Notes: generated from the sequence alone by a model not told the origin. A stretch of 64,000 nt of DNA from Acidobacteriota bacterium (GCA_021730945.1 JAKFYH010000023.1:1-64000), one strand, 5' to 3'; counted from the stretch's first letter, positions 34,084 to 43,161 are shown. Program-made: numbers and translations.

Positions 34084-35803
34084 CGGTCTGTGGTTCCTTC
34101 GTCGCGTGACGCCTGACGACTCCCTTGAGCACGCTGCGGACACTACCACCCGGACCCATCAGATCGCCGGCAAGAACCGGCAGGGCCGCCAGGTCGTCGG
34201 CGCCGAGGGGACGGCCGGAGACGAATGTGGTGAGCTGTTTGACAAAGCAAGTGTTGGCCTTCCGGCTTGTCCCCAGCAACGCGCTGAGCGCCGCCGGGCC
34301 GTCAATCTCGGGCTCGGAGCGGCTCTCGGCGAAGGGTACGACGGCGGCATCGATGGCCAACTCGGTGAAGGCCTCCGGCGAGGAGTTGGGAATCAAATGG
34401 CGCTCAACCGTTCGGAAGCGGCCAATGCCATCGTACGGCTCGAACGAGAATCCCAGCGGGTTGATCATGCGGTGGCAGCCCTGGCAGATTGGCGGCGAAG
34501 TCCGCGCCTCCCAGCGCTGCCGGGTAGTCATCCGGTGGTCCGGGGCCGGCGGTACCAACGAACCCGGCGGCAGAGCGGCAGGGTCGGGCGGACTCAACGG
34601 ATCGCACAGGATCTGGCGCCGCACCATGGCCCCGCGCTTGACCACCGAGGCCTCATCGGTGCCACGCGCCAAGAGCGCTACACGGGTCAGGATACCGGCA
34701 CGGTTGCCCGGCGCCAGTTCGACGCCGCGCGCCGGCGTCGCTGGAAGCCCATAGATTTGGCGAATCGACGCCGACTCGGTGAGCACCTTTCGAGACGTCA
34801 TCAAGTCGCGGAAACTGCCGCCATCGGTCCACACAATCGCGTCGATGAAGCGTTCGAGCTCGACCACGGCGTTGTCATGCAGGTGCGCGCGGTCGATAGT
34901 CCCCAGGAACGGCCACGAATAGCCCTCAACGGGAATGTCCTCGTAGTGCAGCCATTGCCGGAAGAACATCCGCAACCACTGCCGGGACTTGACGTTGCCC
35001 AGCATCCGCCCGAGCTGCGTGTCGAGCTTGGCGTCGTCCAGCAGGTCCCCCGCGCCGGCGGCGGCCAGCAGCGCGGCATCGGGCATGGTGCCCCACAAGC
35101 CGTAGGACAGGCGCGACGCGCGCGCGTAGCTCTCGTCGACCCGGGCCTGATCGCAGTCGTCACCGGTGCGGGTCGGGCCGGCACCGTGCTTGAAGATGAA
35201 GGACGGTGAGATCAGGACGCGGGTAATCAGCGCGCTCAGCGCCCGAGCCGGCGACTGGGCGTGCTGGGCCGAATAGAAGCCCAGTAAGTCTTCGCGTTCG
35301 CGCGGTTCGAGCGGGCGGCGAAAGGCGCGGGTAGCGAAGGTGTCGAGAAACGACTCCAGGCACGCCGCAGTGAGGTTCGCGCGATCGGTAGCGCATGGAA
35401 GAATCTTCCGGCGAATCCAGGGCATAACGCTGATCTGGACGCCCAGTTCGTTGGCAACACCCAGGTAGCCGCTGACATGGTCTGCCGAGAGCGACCAGTT
35501 GATGTTGGTAAACCCACCCTGACGGTCATCGTCTGGAATGCCGGCGATCAGGCCCGCCAGCGCGGGCAGGCCGTTGGCAATCTCGGCGCTGATCAGATCG
35601 CGAACCGTACGCTCGTATTCCACTTTCGACAGCCGGCTCAACGGTTCACGGGCAGGCGGCCGGCCATCGGCGCAATCCACGGGACCGGTGGCGCCGGCCA
35701 TCAACGCGGTCCTCGCGGACGTGGCCGGGACCACTCCGCCACCGGCCAGAACCGCCACGACCACAAGCAGAAGGAGTCGCATAGCTGACGAGCTTTCAGC
35801 CAT
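34064..35803 (-). CDS. DUF1592/DUF1588/DUF1585 (PSD1-type) cytochrome-like protein
   Basis: 579 residues with an N-terminal Sec-type signal (RLLLLVVVAVLAGG, then PATSA). Order of domains: DUF1587-like start (LSRLSKVEYERTVRDLI), DUF1595 (ATRAFRRPLEPREREDLLGFY), DUF1592 (RVDESYARASRLSYGLWGTMPD), DUF1588 (RAGILTRVALLA, VKRGAMVRRQILCD) containing a heme-type CQGCH followed by RMINPLGFSFEPYD, and C-terminal DUF1585 (KQLTTFVSGRPL). One CXXCH suggests a c-type heme, but these families are uncharacterised. ATG 35803 is preferred over TTG 35815, which overlaps the -10 box. It is first in the run down to 25100; its 3' end overlaps the DUF1552 gene by 20 bp. Confidence 0.92.
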   Translation of the reverse strand: MAESSSAMRLLLLVVVAVLAGGGVVPATSARTALMAGATGPVDCADGRPPAREPLSRLSKVEYERTVRDLISAEIANGLPALAGLIAGIPDDDRQGGFTNINWSLSADHVSGYLGVANELGVQISVMPWIRRKILPCATDRANLTAACLESFLDTFATRAFRRPLEPREREDLLGFYSAQHAQSPARALSALITRVLISPSFIFKHGAGPTRTGDDCDQARVDESYARASRLSYGLWGTMPDAALLAAAGAGDLLDDAKLDTQLGRMLGNVKSRQWLRMFFRQWLHYEDIPVEGYSWPFLGTIDRAHLHDNAVVELERFIDAIVWTDGGSFRDLMTSRKVLTESASIRQIYGLPATPARGVELAPGNRAGILTRVALLARGTDEASVVKRGAMVRRQILCDPLSPPDPAALPPGSLVPPAPDHRMTTRQRWEARTSPPICQGCHRMINPLGFSFEPYDGIGRFRTVERHLIPNSSPEAFTELAIDAAVVPFAESRSEPEIDGPAALSALLGTSRKANTCFVKQLTTFVSGRPLGADDLAALPVLAGDLMGPGGSVRSVLKGVVRRHATKEPQTDVTTRP

Positions 35804-35814
35804 CTTCACGCTCA

Positions 35815-35820
35815 ATCATA
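35815..35820 (-). promoter_or_regulatory. Candidate -10 element (TATGAT) for the DUF1592 operon
   Basis: TATGAT on the minus strand, 11 nt before ATG 35803, in the 53-bp gap that separates the 28-kb upstream operon from the DUF1592-to-WecA run. This is the largest gap in the co-directional block 25100-64000. Confidence 0.4.
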
Positions 35821-35856
35821 CCCTCGCCGGCAGGACCGGGGCGACCTGGCGCCGGC

Positions 35857-37119
35857 TCACGGTGCCTCCCGGACTTCATCAAGCAACGCGGCGAACACGC
35901 GCGCGGTCTCGCGCACCTGGTAGCGGCGCGACACGGCCACATGCTGCGCGGAGGGCTGGGGCCGCCGGCCGGCGTCGGCGACCAGCCCCCTGATGACCTT
36001 CACCAGTCCTGCCTGGTCGTGGGGAGCGACGATTGAGTAGTCGAGTTCGCGAAGCAAGTCGGCGGTGGGTCCGGCCAGCGGCGTTATTCCCAGGATCGGT
36101 GTGCCCAGGGGCAAATAGTCGATCAGCTTGCTGGGCAAGAACAGGCTGGGGCCGTCAGGCGAAGGCGCATCAATCACCAGCAGCAGGTCGGCGGCGCCCG
36201 CGCGCTCCTGCGCCTGCTCGGGCGAAACCCGGCCGCTGAACACCACACTGTCGCCAAGGCCCAGCAGCTGGGCGCGCTTGGCATAGACCGACATTCCCGC
36301 GCCGACAAACTGGACCTCGAGCCGGCCCGCAAGCGGAACCTGCTGATTGGCTTCCGCCATGGCGTGCAAGAAGACGTCGGGCGTCCGGAGGCCGTCGTAG
36401 AAGCGTCCGGTGTAGACCACGCGCAAGGGACCAGTCCGGCCTGCCGTGGGTCGAGGCGAACGCACCGGCGGCTCAAAGCCTTGCGGAATCACCGCCGTCT
36501 TCGACAGGTGTGCGGCCTGGTACTTCGCCATGACACGATCGCGTGTGTAGGCGTTCACGAACACCACTCTGGTGGCCTCGTCTATGACCTGCCGTTCCCA
36601 GGCTTCGGCACGGCGCCGCGCGCGTGGACCGGCACGATAGTAGGGGCTGTCAACCCACGGATCCGAGAAGTGTGCCACCCACGGCAGGCCGCGCTCGCGC
36701 TTGAGCGCAAGCGCGATCAAGTGATCCGACCACGGCTGCGCGAAACTGACGATGACATCGGCTGGCGAGGCGTCGAGGCTGGCGCGTGCCGCGCGCAGGG
36801 CACCGGGCATCCACACCCGCTTTTCATCCGGCCACTGCTTGAGCGGCGGCGCCAGCCGCCACAGCGCGCGGAAGATGAACCACTCTTCCGGCGACGGCAC
36901 CGGAATGAGCGTGGCCATGCCACCCGACAACTGCTCGATCGAGGCGAGGTGGTCCTGCTGATAACGCCCCGACCGCGGCGCAAAACAGACCGTCCGCGAG
37001 CGCCAACCGTGCGCGGCCAGCGCCGAGAGGGTGCGCGTCACCTGCACCGCGCGGGGCCCGGACAGCGGCGGCATCTCCCACGAGATCGCCAGCAACGACT
37101 TGTCTGTGGCCACGGTCAC
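35857..37119 (-). CDS. Glycosyltransferase family 4
   Basis: A 420-residue GT-B glycosyltransferase. The N-terminal domain has LLAISWEMPPLSGPRAVQVT, the start pattern of GT4 enzymes from exopolysaccharide clusters, and WVAHFSDPWVDSPYY, typical of the WcaI/WbuB-like group. The C-terminal domain has VIPQGFEPP, LRVVYTGRFYDGLRTPDVFL, VVFSGRVSPEQAQE and LPSKLIDYLPLGTPILGITP. GTG 37119 overlaps the stop of the upstream methyltransferase as GTGA; a second GTG, 37113, is also possible. It is the last gene of the long operon running from the window's right edge. Confidence 0.9.
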   Translation of the reverse strand: MTVATDKSLLAISWEMPPLSGPRAVQVTRTLSALAAHGWRSRTVCFAPRSGRYQQDHLASIEQLSGGMATLIPVPSPEEWFIFRALWRLAPPLKQWPDEKRVWMPGALRAARASLDASPADVIVSFAQPWSDHLIALALKRERGLPWVAHFSDPWVDSPYYRAGPRARRRAEAWERQVIDEATRVVFVNAYTRDRVMAKYQAAHLSKTAVIPQGFEPPVRSPRPTAGRTGPLRVVYTGRFYDGLRTPDVFLHAMAEANQQVPLAGRLEVQFVGAGMSVYAKRAQLLGLGDSVVFSGRVSPEQAQERAGAADLLLVIDAPSPDGPSLFLPSKLIDYLPLGTPILGITPLAGPTADLLRELDYSIVAPHDQAGLVKVIRGLVADAGRRPQPSAQHVAVSRRYQVRETARVFAALLDEVREAP

Positions 37120-37877
37120 CGGGTGGCGTTCACGGCGATGAACCAGCCCCACGAGGCCGGGTAGAACTGCGTGATCCAGCGCGGCAGGCGATCGCGATCG
37201 CTCAGTGCGAGGATGGGCGTCGTGCTGACCGCAGGGAATGGCGAGAACAGCGCACGCAGTTCGGGTTGGGTGTAGGCCTTGGTGCCGATGCTTTCGACGT
37301 GATTCCAAATCACGTCGGCGGGAGTGCGCCATGGCCGTCCCACGACCAGCGCGTGGCGCAGCCACAACAGCAGGGCCGTCGCTGAATGCCGCCCATACAA
37401 CATGCCGATGAACGTGCCGCCGGGCCGCAGCACGCGGGCGATCTCGGACACGATCTTCTCCGGATGCGCACTGTGATGAATCACTCCCCAGGAATACACC
37501 AGGTCAAAGAACCCATCGTCAAACGGCAGTGTCTCGGCATCGACCCGTTGCAACTGCGAACGCAAACCATAGAGCGCCAGCCGTTCGCGGGTGGTCGTGA
37601 TGCCGGCCTCGGTCAGGTCAACGCCGTAGCAGTCGCAACCGGCGCGCGCCCATTGCAGGTGATCGGTGCCGGCACCGACGCCGACCTCGAGCATGCGCTT
37701 GCCGCGATGCCGGGTGAACTGCGCCACCGAGTGGATGAACGGCTCCACCTCGTAGCGGTAGCGCTCGACCTGCTCGAACCACTCGCGGGTGTGCGACGGT
37801 GCGTCGCCGACGATCGCCGGGGCGGTTCCGCAAGGCTCGTGCTCCCAGAACGCGCGGACGTCCTTGTTGATGCTCAT
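37116..37877 (-). CDS. Class I SAM-dependent methyltransferase
   Basis: 253 residues. The N-terminus MSINKDVRAFWEHEPCGT matches a methyltransferase subgroup that begins with a short WxxxPCGT segment. Motif I is MLEVGVGAGTDHLQWA, then CYGVDLTEAGI, AETLPFDDGFFDLVYSWGVIHH and RVLRPGGTFIGMLYGRHS. The C-terminal 60 residues are partly hydrophobic. The WEHEPCGT start is common among sugar or lipid methyltransferases in polysaccharide loci. It overlaps both neighbours (ATGA upstream, GTGA downstream), both GT4 genes, so it likely acts on the same sugar or intermediate. Confidence 0.88.
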   Translation of the reverse strand: MSINKDVRAFWEHEPCGTAPAIVGDAPSHTREWFEQVERYRYEVEPFIHSVAQFTRHRGKRMLEVGVGAGTDHLQWARAGCDCYGVDLTEAGITTTRERLALYGLRSQLQRVDAETLPFDDGFFDLVYSWGVIHHSAHPEKIVSEIARVLRPGGTFIGMLYGRHSATALLLWLRHALVVGRPWRTPADVIWNHVESIGTKAYTQPELRALFSPFPAVSTTPILALSDRDRLPRWITQFYPASWGWFIAVNATR

Positions 37878-39475
37878 ACAGACTGTTGCAGCGCGGCCAC
37901 GGTGCGGCGCACGTGCTCGTGCCAGCTGTGCCGCGCCATCGCTGCCTCGCGGGCCGCCGCGCCAAGACTCTCCCGCCAGGCCGGGTCTTCAACCAGCCGC
38001 ACCAGCGCCGCGGCGAGCGAGCCCGCGTCCCCTGGCGGGACCAGCAGCGCCGTGCGCTGGTCTTCGAGCACGTCACCAATCTGGTCGAGCGACGAGGCGA
38101 CGATACCGCGGCCCATGGCCATGTATTCAAACAGCTTGGTGGGCGAGCCAAAGAACGGCGAGCCGTCCTGGTTCGGCACGTGCGGCGAGGCATAGATGTC
38201 GCACGCGGCCAGGTAATCCGGTCCCTCTGCCTGTGGCACCAGGCCGGCAAACACGCAGGCGTCAGCGGCCCCGCCCTGCTGCACGATTCGGCGGACAGCG
38301 GGCATGGTGGCACCATCGCCGATCCACAGCACGCGCAACGTGTCGCGCAGGACCGGTCGCGCCGCCAGGATCTGCACCAGCGCCTCGGCGAGTACCTCGG
38401 CGCCGTGCCACGGGCCAAAGGTCCCGATGAATCCGATCACGGTGCGTCCGGTCAGGCCCAGGCGCTGGCGCAGGGCGGAGGCATCGATGCCAGGGTGATA
38501 GCGTTCGGGCTCAACTCCGTTGGGATTGATCAACACCCGCGACCGCTCCACGCCCAGGGCGATCACCTCGTCGGCCAGCGGCCGGCTCACCACCGAGACC
38601 AGGTGCGCGGCCTTCAAGTTGAGCAGTTCGATGCGCGTCGATAGCGGCTCGTGGACCAGCGGTCGGCCCCAATGCCTGGCCACCCACACCTCTGAGCCGT
38701 TGTACTCAGTGACGAGCGGCACCCGCCACCGTTGCGCCAACTGGACGGCGGCGTAGCCGTTGAGCGTGTAGCGCTGATAGAGGAATGCCGGGATGCGCGC
38801 GCCGGCCGCGCGATTCACGGTGCGCGTCACCGCGCGATTCATCACGAAGGCAGGCAGCTCCTGGTAGTGCCAGTACGCCTCGTCCGGCTCAATCGTATGG
38901 GTCTCGATTGACGGCGATACCGTCGGCACCGGATCGGACGTCACCACGATCGGTGGTCCGCCGAATTCGCCGAGATGATTAATGACGCCGGCGGTGTGGC
39001 CCACCGAGCCGCCGGCCTTGACACCGAAGCTGAGGTCGGCGCGCAAGTACAGGGGCGAGCCGCCGGCCTGATATGCGACACCGGCCTGGGGCGCCGGCAC
39101 CGAACGTTCGAGCGCCGACACCTCGTCGTCAATCGCGGCCACGAACGCGCCGCGCGTGAACGGCTCGCTCATTGCCTGGCCCATCCACCGCATCAGCAGG
39201 CCGGCAGCCAATGGGCGCCGGCGGCCCTGGGCATCGGCGACGTAACAATCGCCGCGCGAAAGCAGCCGCGCCGCGAGCGCGGCCGGCAGCGGGCGGCCCA
39301 GCGCATCCACCCGATCGGTCAGCAACCGCACTTCCCGGTATCGACCGGCACGCGCGAACACGCGCCCGGACCGGATCCAGTCTTTCAACTCGTCGGTCGT
39401 GATGATCGTCTCACCCGCAACCGGCGCCGGCGGCGCCGCCCCGTGGCGGACGATGGTCAGGCGGGGGTTATTCAC
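37874..39475 (-). CDS. Glycosyltransferase family 4 with about 130-residue N-terminal extension
   Basis: 533 residues. The GT4 portion starts near residue 150 with PLYLRADLSFGVKAGGSVGH, includes VPLVTEYNGSEVWVARHWG and the C-terminal lobe (INPNGVEPERYHPG, TVIGFIGTFGPWHGAEVLAE, VFAGLVPQ, SPTKLFEYMAMGRGIVASS). Ahead of it lies a domain I cannot assign (TIVRHGAAPPAPVAGE to about 130), which includes RSGRVFARAGRYREVRLLTD and ARLLSRGDCYVAD. It has no signal peptide or membrane helix. GTG 39475 is chosen because it overlaps the propeller gene's stop (GTGA). Function of the extension unknown; substrate recognition or partner binding is possible. Confidence 0.87.
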   Translation of the reverse strand: MNNPRLTIVRHGAAPPAPVAGETIITTDELKDWIRSGRVFARAGRYREVRLLTDRVDALGRPLPAALAARLLSRGDCYVADAQGRRRPLAAGLLMRWMGQAMSEPFTRGAFVAAIDDEVSALERSVPAPQAGVAYQAGGSPLYLRADLSFGVKAGGSVGHTAGVINHLGEFGGPPIVVTSDPVPTVSPSIETHTIEPDEAYWHYQELPAFVMNRAVTRTVNRAAGARIPAFLYQRYTLNGYAAVQLAQRWRVPLVTEYNGSEVWVARHWGRPLVHEPLSTRIELLNLKAAHLVSVVSRPLADEVIALGVERSRVLINPNGVEPERYHPGIDASALRQRLGLTGRTVIGFIGTFGPWHGAEVLAEALVQILAARPVLRDTLRVLWIGDGATMPAVRRIVQQGGAADACVFAGLVPQAEGPDYLAACDIYASPHVPNQDGSPFFGSPTKLFEYMAMGRGIVASSLDQIGDVLEDQRTALLVPPGDAGSLAAALVRLVEDPAWRESLGAAAREAAMARHSWHEHVRRTVAALQQSV

Positions 39476-40401
39476 GCGGGCGCAATCGCCAGGCCGATGC
39501 CGTCGCGGCCGAAGGCGTTGCCGTTGTAGAACATGAACCAGCGGCCGTCGTGCTTGACGACGGCCGGGTAGGCTTGGGCGGCGGCGTCCCACCCGTCGGC
39601 CGACAAGGCGATGCCGGCCCGCTCGTCGAGCCGGGTCCACTCCAGGCCATCGGCGGACTCGGCGTAGCCGATGCGGTAGCCGGCGCGACCGCCGCCCACC
39701 GAATACCAGCCGCGATACCGGCCGCCGTCCGGCACCACCCACAAGCGAGCGATGTTGGTTTCGTCACCCTGCAGGTTCAGGCACACCCGGCCATCCCGTC
39801 GCCAGATCAACCCATCCTCGGACTCGGCGTACTTCACGAAGTAGTGTGACTGCAGGCCGTGGGCCTCCTGGGTCCACGACTCGCCGGAGACGTACCACAT
39901 GCGCCAGCGGCCATCCTCGTTCAGCACGAACGGCGCGGTGACCAGGCACGGGTCGCAGGCGGAGCGCTGCATGATCGGAGCGGCGGTGTATTTTTCAAAC
40001 GTGGTGCCGCCGTCGGTGCTGTCGGCGCAGCCAATCGACGCATAGAAAAGGGGCGGGGTGGCGCCGGTGGTCACGCCAATGGTGTAGAGCCGGATGCGAT
40101 CGCCGATCCGCACCGCCGACTCGACGTAGATGCCGTCGGCGTCGTAGCAGCCGATCGGCCCCGGCACCAGGATCGGTTCCGCCGACGCGGCGAGGATCTG
40201 ATTGGGCTGGTTGAGATCGAGATCGAAGTAGCCGACGTGGGAGTGATTGGCCGCGTCGCGGCTGGAAAAATAGATGCGATAGACACTGCCGGCAAGGTGC
40301 ATGGGCGTGGGCACCGCCGCATGGGTTCGCATCCACGCCCGTGACGAGTCAGGACGGAAAACTAATCCCTGCTTCTCCCACGCCAAAGGTTGCCCGGCCA
40401 T
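39472..40401 (-). CDS. GH43/GH130-like five-bladed beta-propeller protein, no signal peptide
   Basis: 309 residues of repeating blade-like units with SRD and ESxDGLxWxR motifs: YRIYFSSRDAANHSHVGYFD, MWYVSGESW, KYAESEDGLIWRRDG, GYAESADGLEWTRLD and a closing WFMFYNGNAFGRDGIG. This pattern is typical of the GH32/43/62/68/130 superfamily. It has no signal peptide, so it is probably cytoplasmic, which is odd for a glycosidase. It is a diverged paralogue of the adjacent pair at 52730-54651. It lies 2 bp downstream of a methyltransferase and overlaps the GT4 start. It could be a phosphorylase, transglycosidase or non-catalytic sugar-binding protein; catalytic acids not assignable. Confidence 0.75.
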   Translation of the reverse strand: MAGQPLAWEKQGLVFRPDSSRAWMRTHAAVPTPMHLAGSVYRIYFSSRDAANHSHVGYFDLDLNQPNQILAASAEPILVPGPIGCYDADGIYVESAVRIGDRIRLYTIGVTTGATPPLFYASIGCADSTDGGTTFEKYTAAPIMQRSACDPCLVTAPFVLNEDGRWRMWYVSGESWTQEAHGLQSHYFVKYAESEDGLIWRRDGRVCLNLQGDETNIARLWVVPDGGRYRGWYSVGGGRAGYRIGYAESADGLEWTRLDERAGIALSADGWDAAAQAYPAVVKHDGRWFMFYNGNAFGRDGIGLAIAPA

Positions 40402-40403
40402 GG

Positions 40404-41219
40404 TCACTTCCGGTTCACAGCCGCACGCAGGGTCTGTTCCAGCCACTCGGTGATCGACAGACCGGCCCGGGCCGCGGCATCAACCACCTGCTGCCGCACT
40501 TCGGGCGCGACACCGTCGAGCTTGCCGTAGTAGCGCGTGCGATGCGATCCCCCGCGCCAGCCCGGGAACGGCAGGTCCATGTCGAGATACGGCTCCCCTA
40601 CGCCGACGACGAAGTCGACGACGTAGAAAGCACCGTTCATGATCCAGCGGCACGCCACGTCGCGGGCTTCGACCGGCATCAGCGCCAGCGGCGGCTGGTA
40701 GCGATAGAGCGGGTTGCTGTTCACCAGGACCTTGCCGAACTCACTGTCAGCCAGCCACGGCGCCAGGCCCTCGTCGCCGAACACGACCTTGCCGCCGGGC
40801 TTGACCACCCGTGCCATCTCGGCGATGCCCTGCCTGATATCGGGAAACAGGTTGATGCCGCCGAAGTGATACGCGGCATCGAAAAAACCATCGGCGAATG
40901 GCAGCCGGGTGGCGTCCGAGACGAGCAGGTGCACCCGATCAGTACCCAGTCCCGCGTTGGCGAGCCGGGAGCGCCCGACCTGGATCATGTCGGCCGACAG
41001 ATCGGTGGCATAGACGACGCCGGCCTTGGCGGCCAGGTGAATCGTGTCGCGACCGGTGCCGCATCCTGTCTCCAGGACTCTCGCTCCTGGCGCCAGCCCG
41101 AGCAGGCCGGTCAACTGCTCGCGCACGGTCGCCTCGTCGGTGGCGAAGGTCTGAAACAGCACCTCCATGCCGCGGTCGTACTCGCGCGCGCGTGCTCCGG
41201 CGTAGTCGGCATTCGACAT
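40404..41219 (-). CDS. Class I SAM-dependent methyltransferase
   Basis: 271 residues. Motif I is VLETGCGTGRDTIHLA, then VYATDLSADMIQVGRSR, SDATRLPFADGFFDAAYHFGGINLF, and RVVKPGGKVVFGDEGLAPWL. The FGGINLF after motif II is reminiscent of UbiE/MenG-like enzymes. About 100 residues follow the core (WIMNGAFYVVDFVVG, GSHRTRYYGKLDGV). The small C-terminal GLSITEWLEQTLRAAV resembles a ribbon-helix-helix-like amphipathic stretch. Its stop lies 2 bp before the beta-propeller gene; the same methyltransferase-propeller adjacency recurs at 51980-54651. Confidence 0.87.
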   Translation of the reverse strand: MSNADYAGARAREYDRGMEVLFQTFATDEATVREQLTGLLGLAPGARVLETGCGTGRDTIHLAAKAGVVYATDLSADMIQVGRSRLANAGLGTDRVHLLVSDATRLPFADGFFDAAYHFGGINLFPDIRQGIAEMARVVKPGGKVVFGDEGLAPWLADSEFGKVLVNSNPLYRYQPPLALMPVEARDVACRWIMNGAFYVVDFVVGVGEPYLDMDLPFPGWRGGSHRTRYYGKLDGVAPEVRQQVVDAAARAGLSITEWLEQTLRAAVNRK

Positions 41220-41229
41220 CGGTTAGATC

Positions 41230-43161
41230 CTATGCTGGCGATTCTTCGAGCGCCAGCGGTTCCCGGGCAATGTAATGACGCCACCACATGGCCAGGTTCA
41301 TCAAGTACCAGACCTTCGAGCCGTCGGCGGTGGTCATGACTCGATCGGCGGCGGCGGCGTCGAGCAACCCCGTCTCGTTGGCGAAGCGGGCGACCTCGCG
41401 CCGCGCCGCCGCCAGCAGGCGGCCGGGCAGCATTTCGTTGACCGGCACGCCGAACCCCTGCTTCTTGCGATCGATCAGAGCATCGGGAATCACCCCACGG
41501 ACCGATCGCTTCAGCATGTGCTTGAGGACGCCGTCCTTCAGCTTCAAGTGCGACGGAATGCTCAGCGCCAGCGAGACAAACTCGTGGTCGAGAAACGGCA
41601 CCCGGCCTTCCAGGCTGACGCCCATGCTCATCTTGTCGACGCGCATCAGCAGTAATTCCGGCAAGCGGATGTTGAGGTCCACGTACGACATCCAGTTGAC
41701 GTGGGCCCGGTCCCAGGCCGCACGGTCAAACCGCTCGCGAATCGGCTTGATAACCTCCCAGGACGACAGGCCGCGCAGGCGATCGCGAACGGCCGGACCC
41801 AGCAGGTTCTGCTTCTCGGTTTCGGTGAATGCCTCGGCGCCGCCCCAGAACAGCGGCTGGCCCAGCGACGCGCGCCGGATGGCCTCGAACTGGTGGGTCT
41901 CGCCGTAGCCGGCCGTGCGCAGCGCTGCCACGGCAGCCCGCGCCGCCATCCTCGGCACCGGCAGGTCGGCCAGTCGCTGGCGCTCAAGCGCCGCCTGCCA
42001 ACTGGGGTAGCCGATGAACAGCTCGTCGGCGCCCTCACCCACCTGGCACACGGTGACGCCGTGCTCGCGGGCAAGCTTCGACACGTAGTAGACCGGCACG
42101 CACACCGGATCGGCAATCGGCTCGTCCTGCAGATGCACCATGCGCGGCAGGAACGACACCAGGTCGTCGGTGCTGATCAAATACTCGTGGTGGTCGGCGC
42201 CCACCCGTTCAGCCATCTGCCGGGCATAGGGCAGTTCGCTTGGGTAGCTGCCAAACTCCTCCCGGTACGCCACCGAGAAAGTCTTGACCTGCGACTGCTC
42301 CCCTTCCGAGAACAGTGCGGCATTGGTGCTCGAATCGATGCCGCCTGACAGGAACACGCCCACCGGCACGTCGCTGACCTTGCGGTAGCGCACGGCGGTC
42401 CGCAGGGTGTCGAGGACACGCTCGGCGATCTCCCCTTCTGACGCCGACGTCAGCGGGTTGGTGTGATCCCAGACGTCCCAGTACTTGCGCTGCTCGATAT
42501 CGCCGCCGGCCGTCACCCGCATCCAGGTACCCGCCGGCAACTTGTGGATGCCGTCGAACAGCGTTTGCGGCGCCGGCGTCGTGAGGAACGACAGGAAGTG
42601 GTAGAGCGCCTCGGGATGGACTGCCCGGCGCTGCTCGGGATCCTGCAGCAGCGCCTTGATCTCAGAGGCGAAGTTCAGCCGGCCGTGATGCTGCGACCAA
42701 TAGAGCGGCTTGATGCCGATACGGTCGCGCACCAGCCACAGTTCGCGCCGGCGGCCATCCCACAACGCAAAGGCAAACATGCCACGGAAGCGATGCAGGC
42801 AATCAATCCCCCACTCCTCGAACGCGTGCAGGATGACTTCGGTATCGGCGTGATCGGTCTTCCACACGTGGCCGCCGCGGGCCTCGAGTTCGCGACGAAC
42901 CTCGGCATGGTTGTAGATCTCGCCGTTGAAGACAATCTGCAGCGAGCCGTCTTCGTTGGCCATCGGCTGGCCGGCCGGCGCCGACAGGTCAATGATCGAC
43001 AACCGCCGATGCGCAAGCCCAACCCGCTCGTCCGGCGAAATCCAGGCCCCGGTTCCGTCAGGGCCGCGATGCGCCATGGCGTCGCGCATCGCACACAGCG
43101 CCGGCAACACCACGGCGCTGGCATGGCCGTCGAACGCCAGCGTTCCGGCGATCCCACACAT
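41230..43161 (-). CDS. asnB: Asparagine synthase-like glutamine amidotransferase
   Basis: 643 residues, the second AsnB homologue in the window. The glutaminase domain has Cys2 (MCGIAGT), MAHRGPDGTGAW, RLSIIDLSAPAGQPM, IVFNGEIYNHAEVRRE; the synthetase domain has GVFLSGGIDSSTNAAL, CQVGEGADELFIGYPSW, RVDKMSMGVSLEGRVPFLDHE and KKQGFGVPVNE. GEGADELFIGY replaces the GDGGDELFAGY of the other copy, so they are not a recent duplication. It probably amidates a carboxyl group on a glycan or its precursor, by context. It lies 10 bp upstream of a methyltransferase and 3 bp downstream of a large membrane protein. Confidence 0.92.
   Translation of the reverse strand: MCGIAGTLAFDGHASAVVLPALCAMRDAMAHRGPDGTGAWISPDERVGLAHRRLSIIDLSAPAGQPMANEDGSLQIVFNGEIYNHAEVRRELEARGGHVWKTDHADTEVILHAFEEWGIDCLHRFRGMFAFALWDGRRRELWLVRDRIGIKPLYWSQHHGRLNFASEIKALLQDPEQRRAVHPEALYHFLSFLTTPAPQTLFDGIHKLPAGTWMRVTAGGDIEQRKYWDVWDHTNPLTSASEGEIAERVLDTLRTAVRYRKVSDVPVGVFLSGGIDSSTNAALFSEGEQSQVKTFSVAYREEFGSYPSELPYARQMAERVGADHHEYLISTDDLVSFLPRMVHLQDEPIADPVCVPVYYVSKLAREHGVTVCQVGEGADELFIGYPSWQAALERQRLADLPVPRMAARAAVAALRTAGYGETHQFEAIRRASLGQPLFWGGAEAFTETEKQNLLGPAVRDRLRGLSSWEVIKPIRERFDRAAWDRAHVNWMSYVDLNIRLPELLLMRVDKMSMGVSLEGRVPFLDHEFVSLALSIPSHLKLKDGVLKHMLKRSVRGVIPDALIDRKKQGFGVPVNEMLPGRLLAAARREVARFANETGLLDAAAADRVMTTADGSKVWYLMNLAMWWRHYIAREPLALEESPA

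Noticed and set aside
33728-35209. A 493-codon plus-strand open frame
   Set aside because: Antisense to the DUF1552 and DUF1592 genes, which have signal peptides and family motifs; no start signal and composition of a shadow frame.
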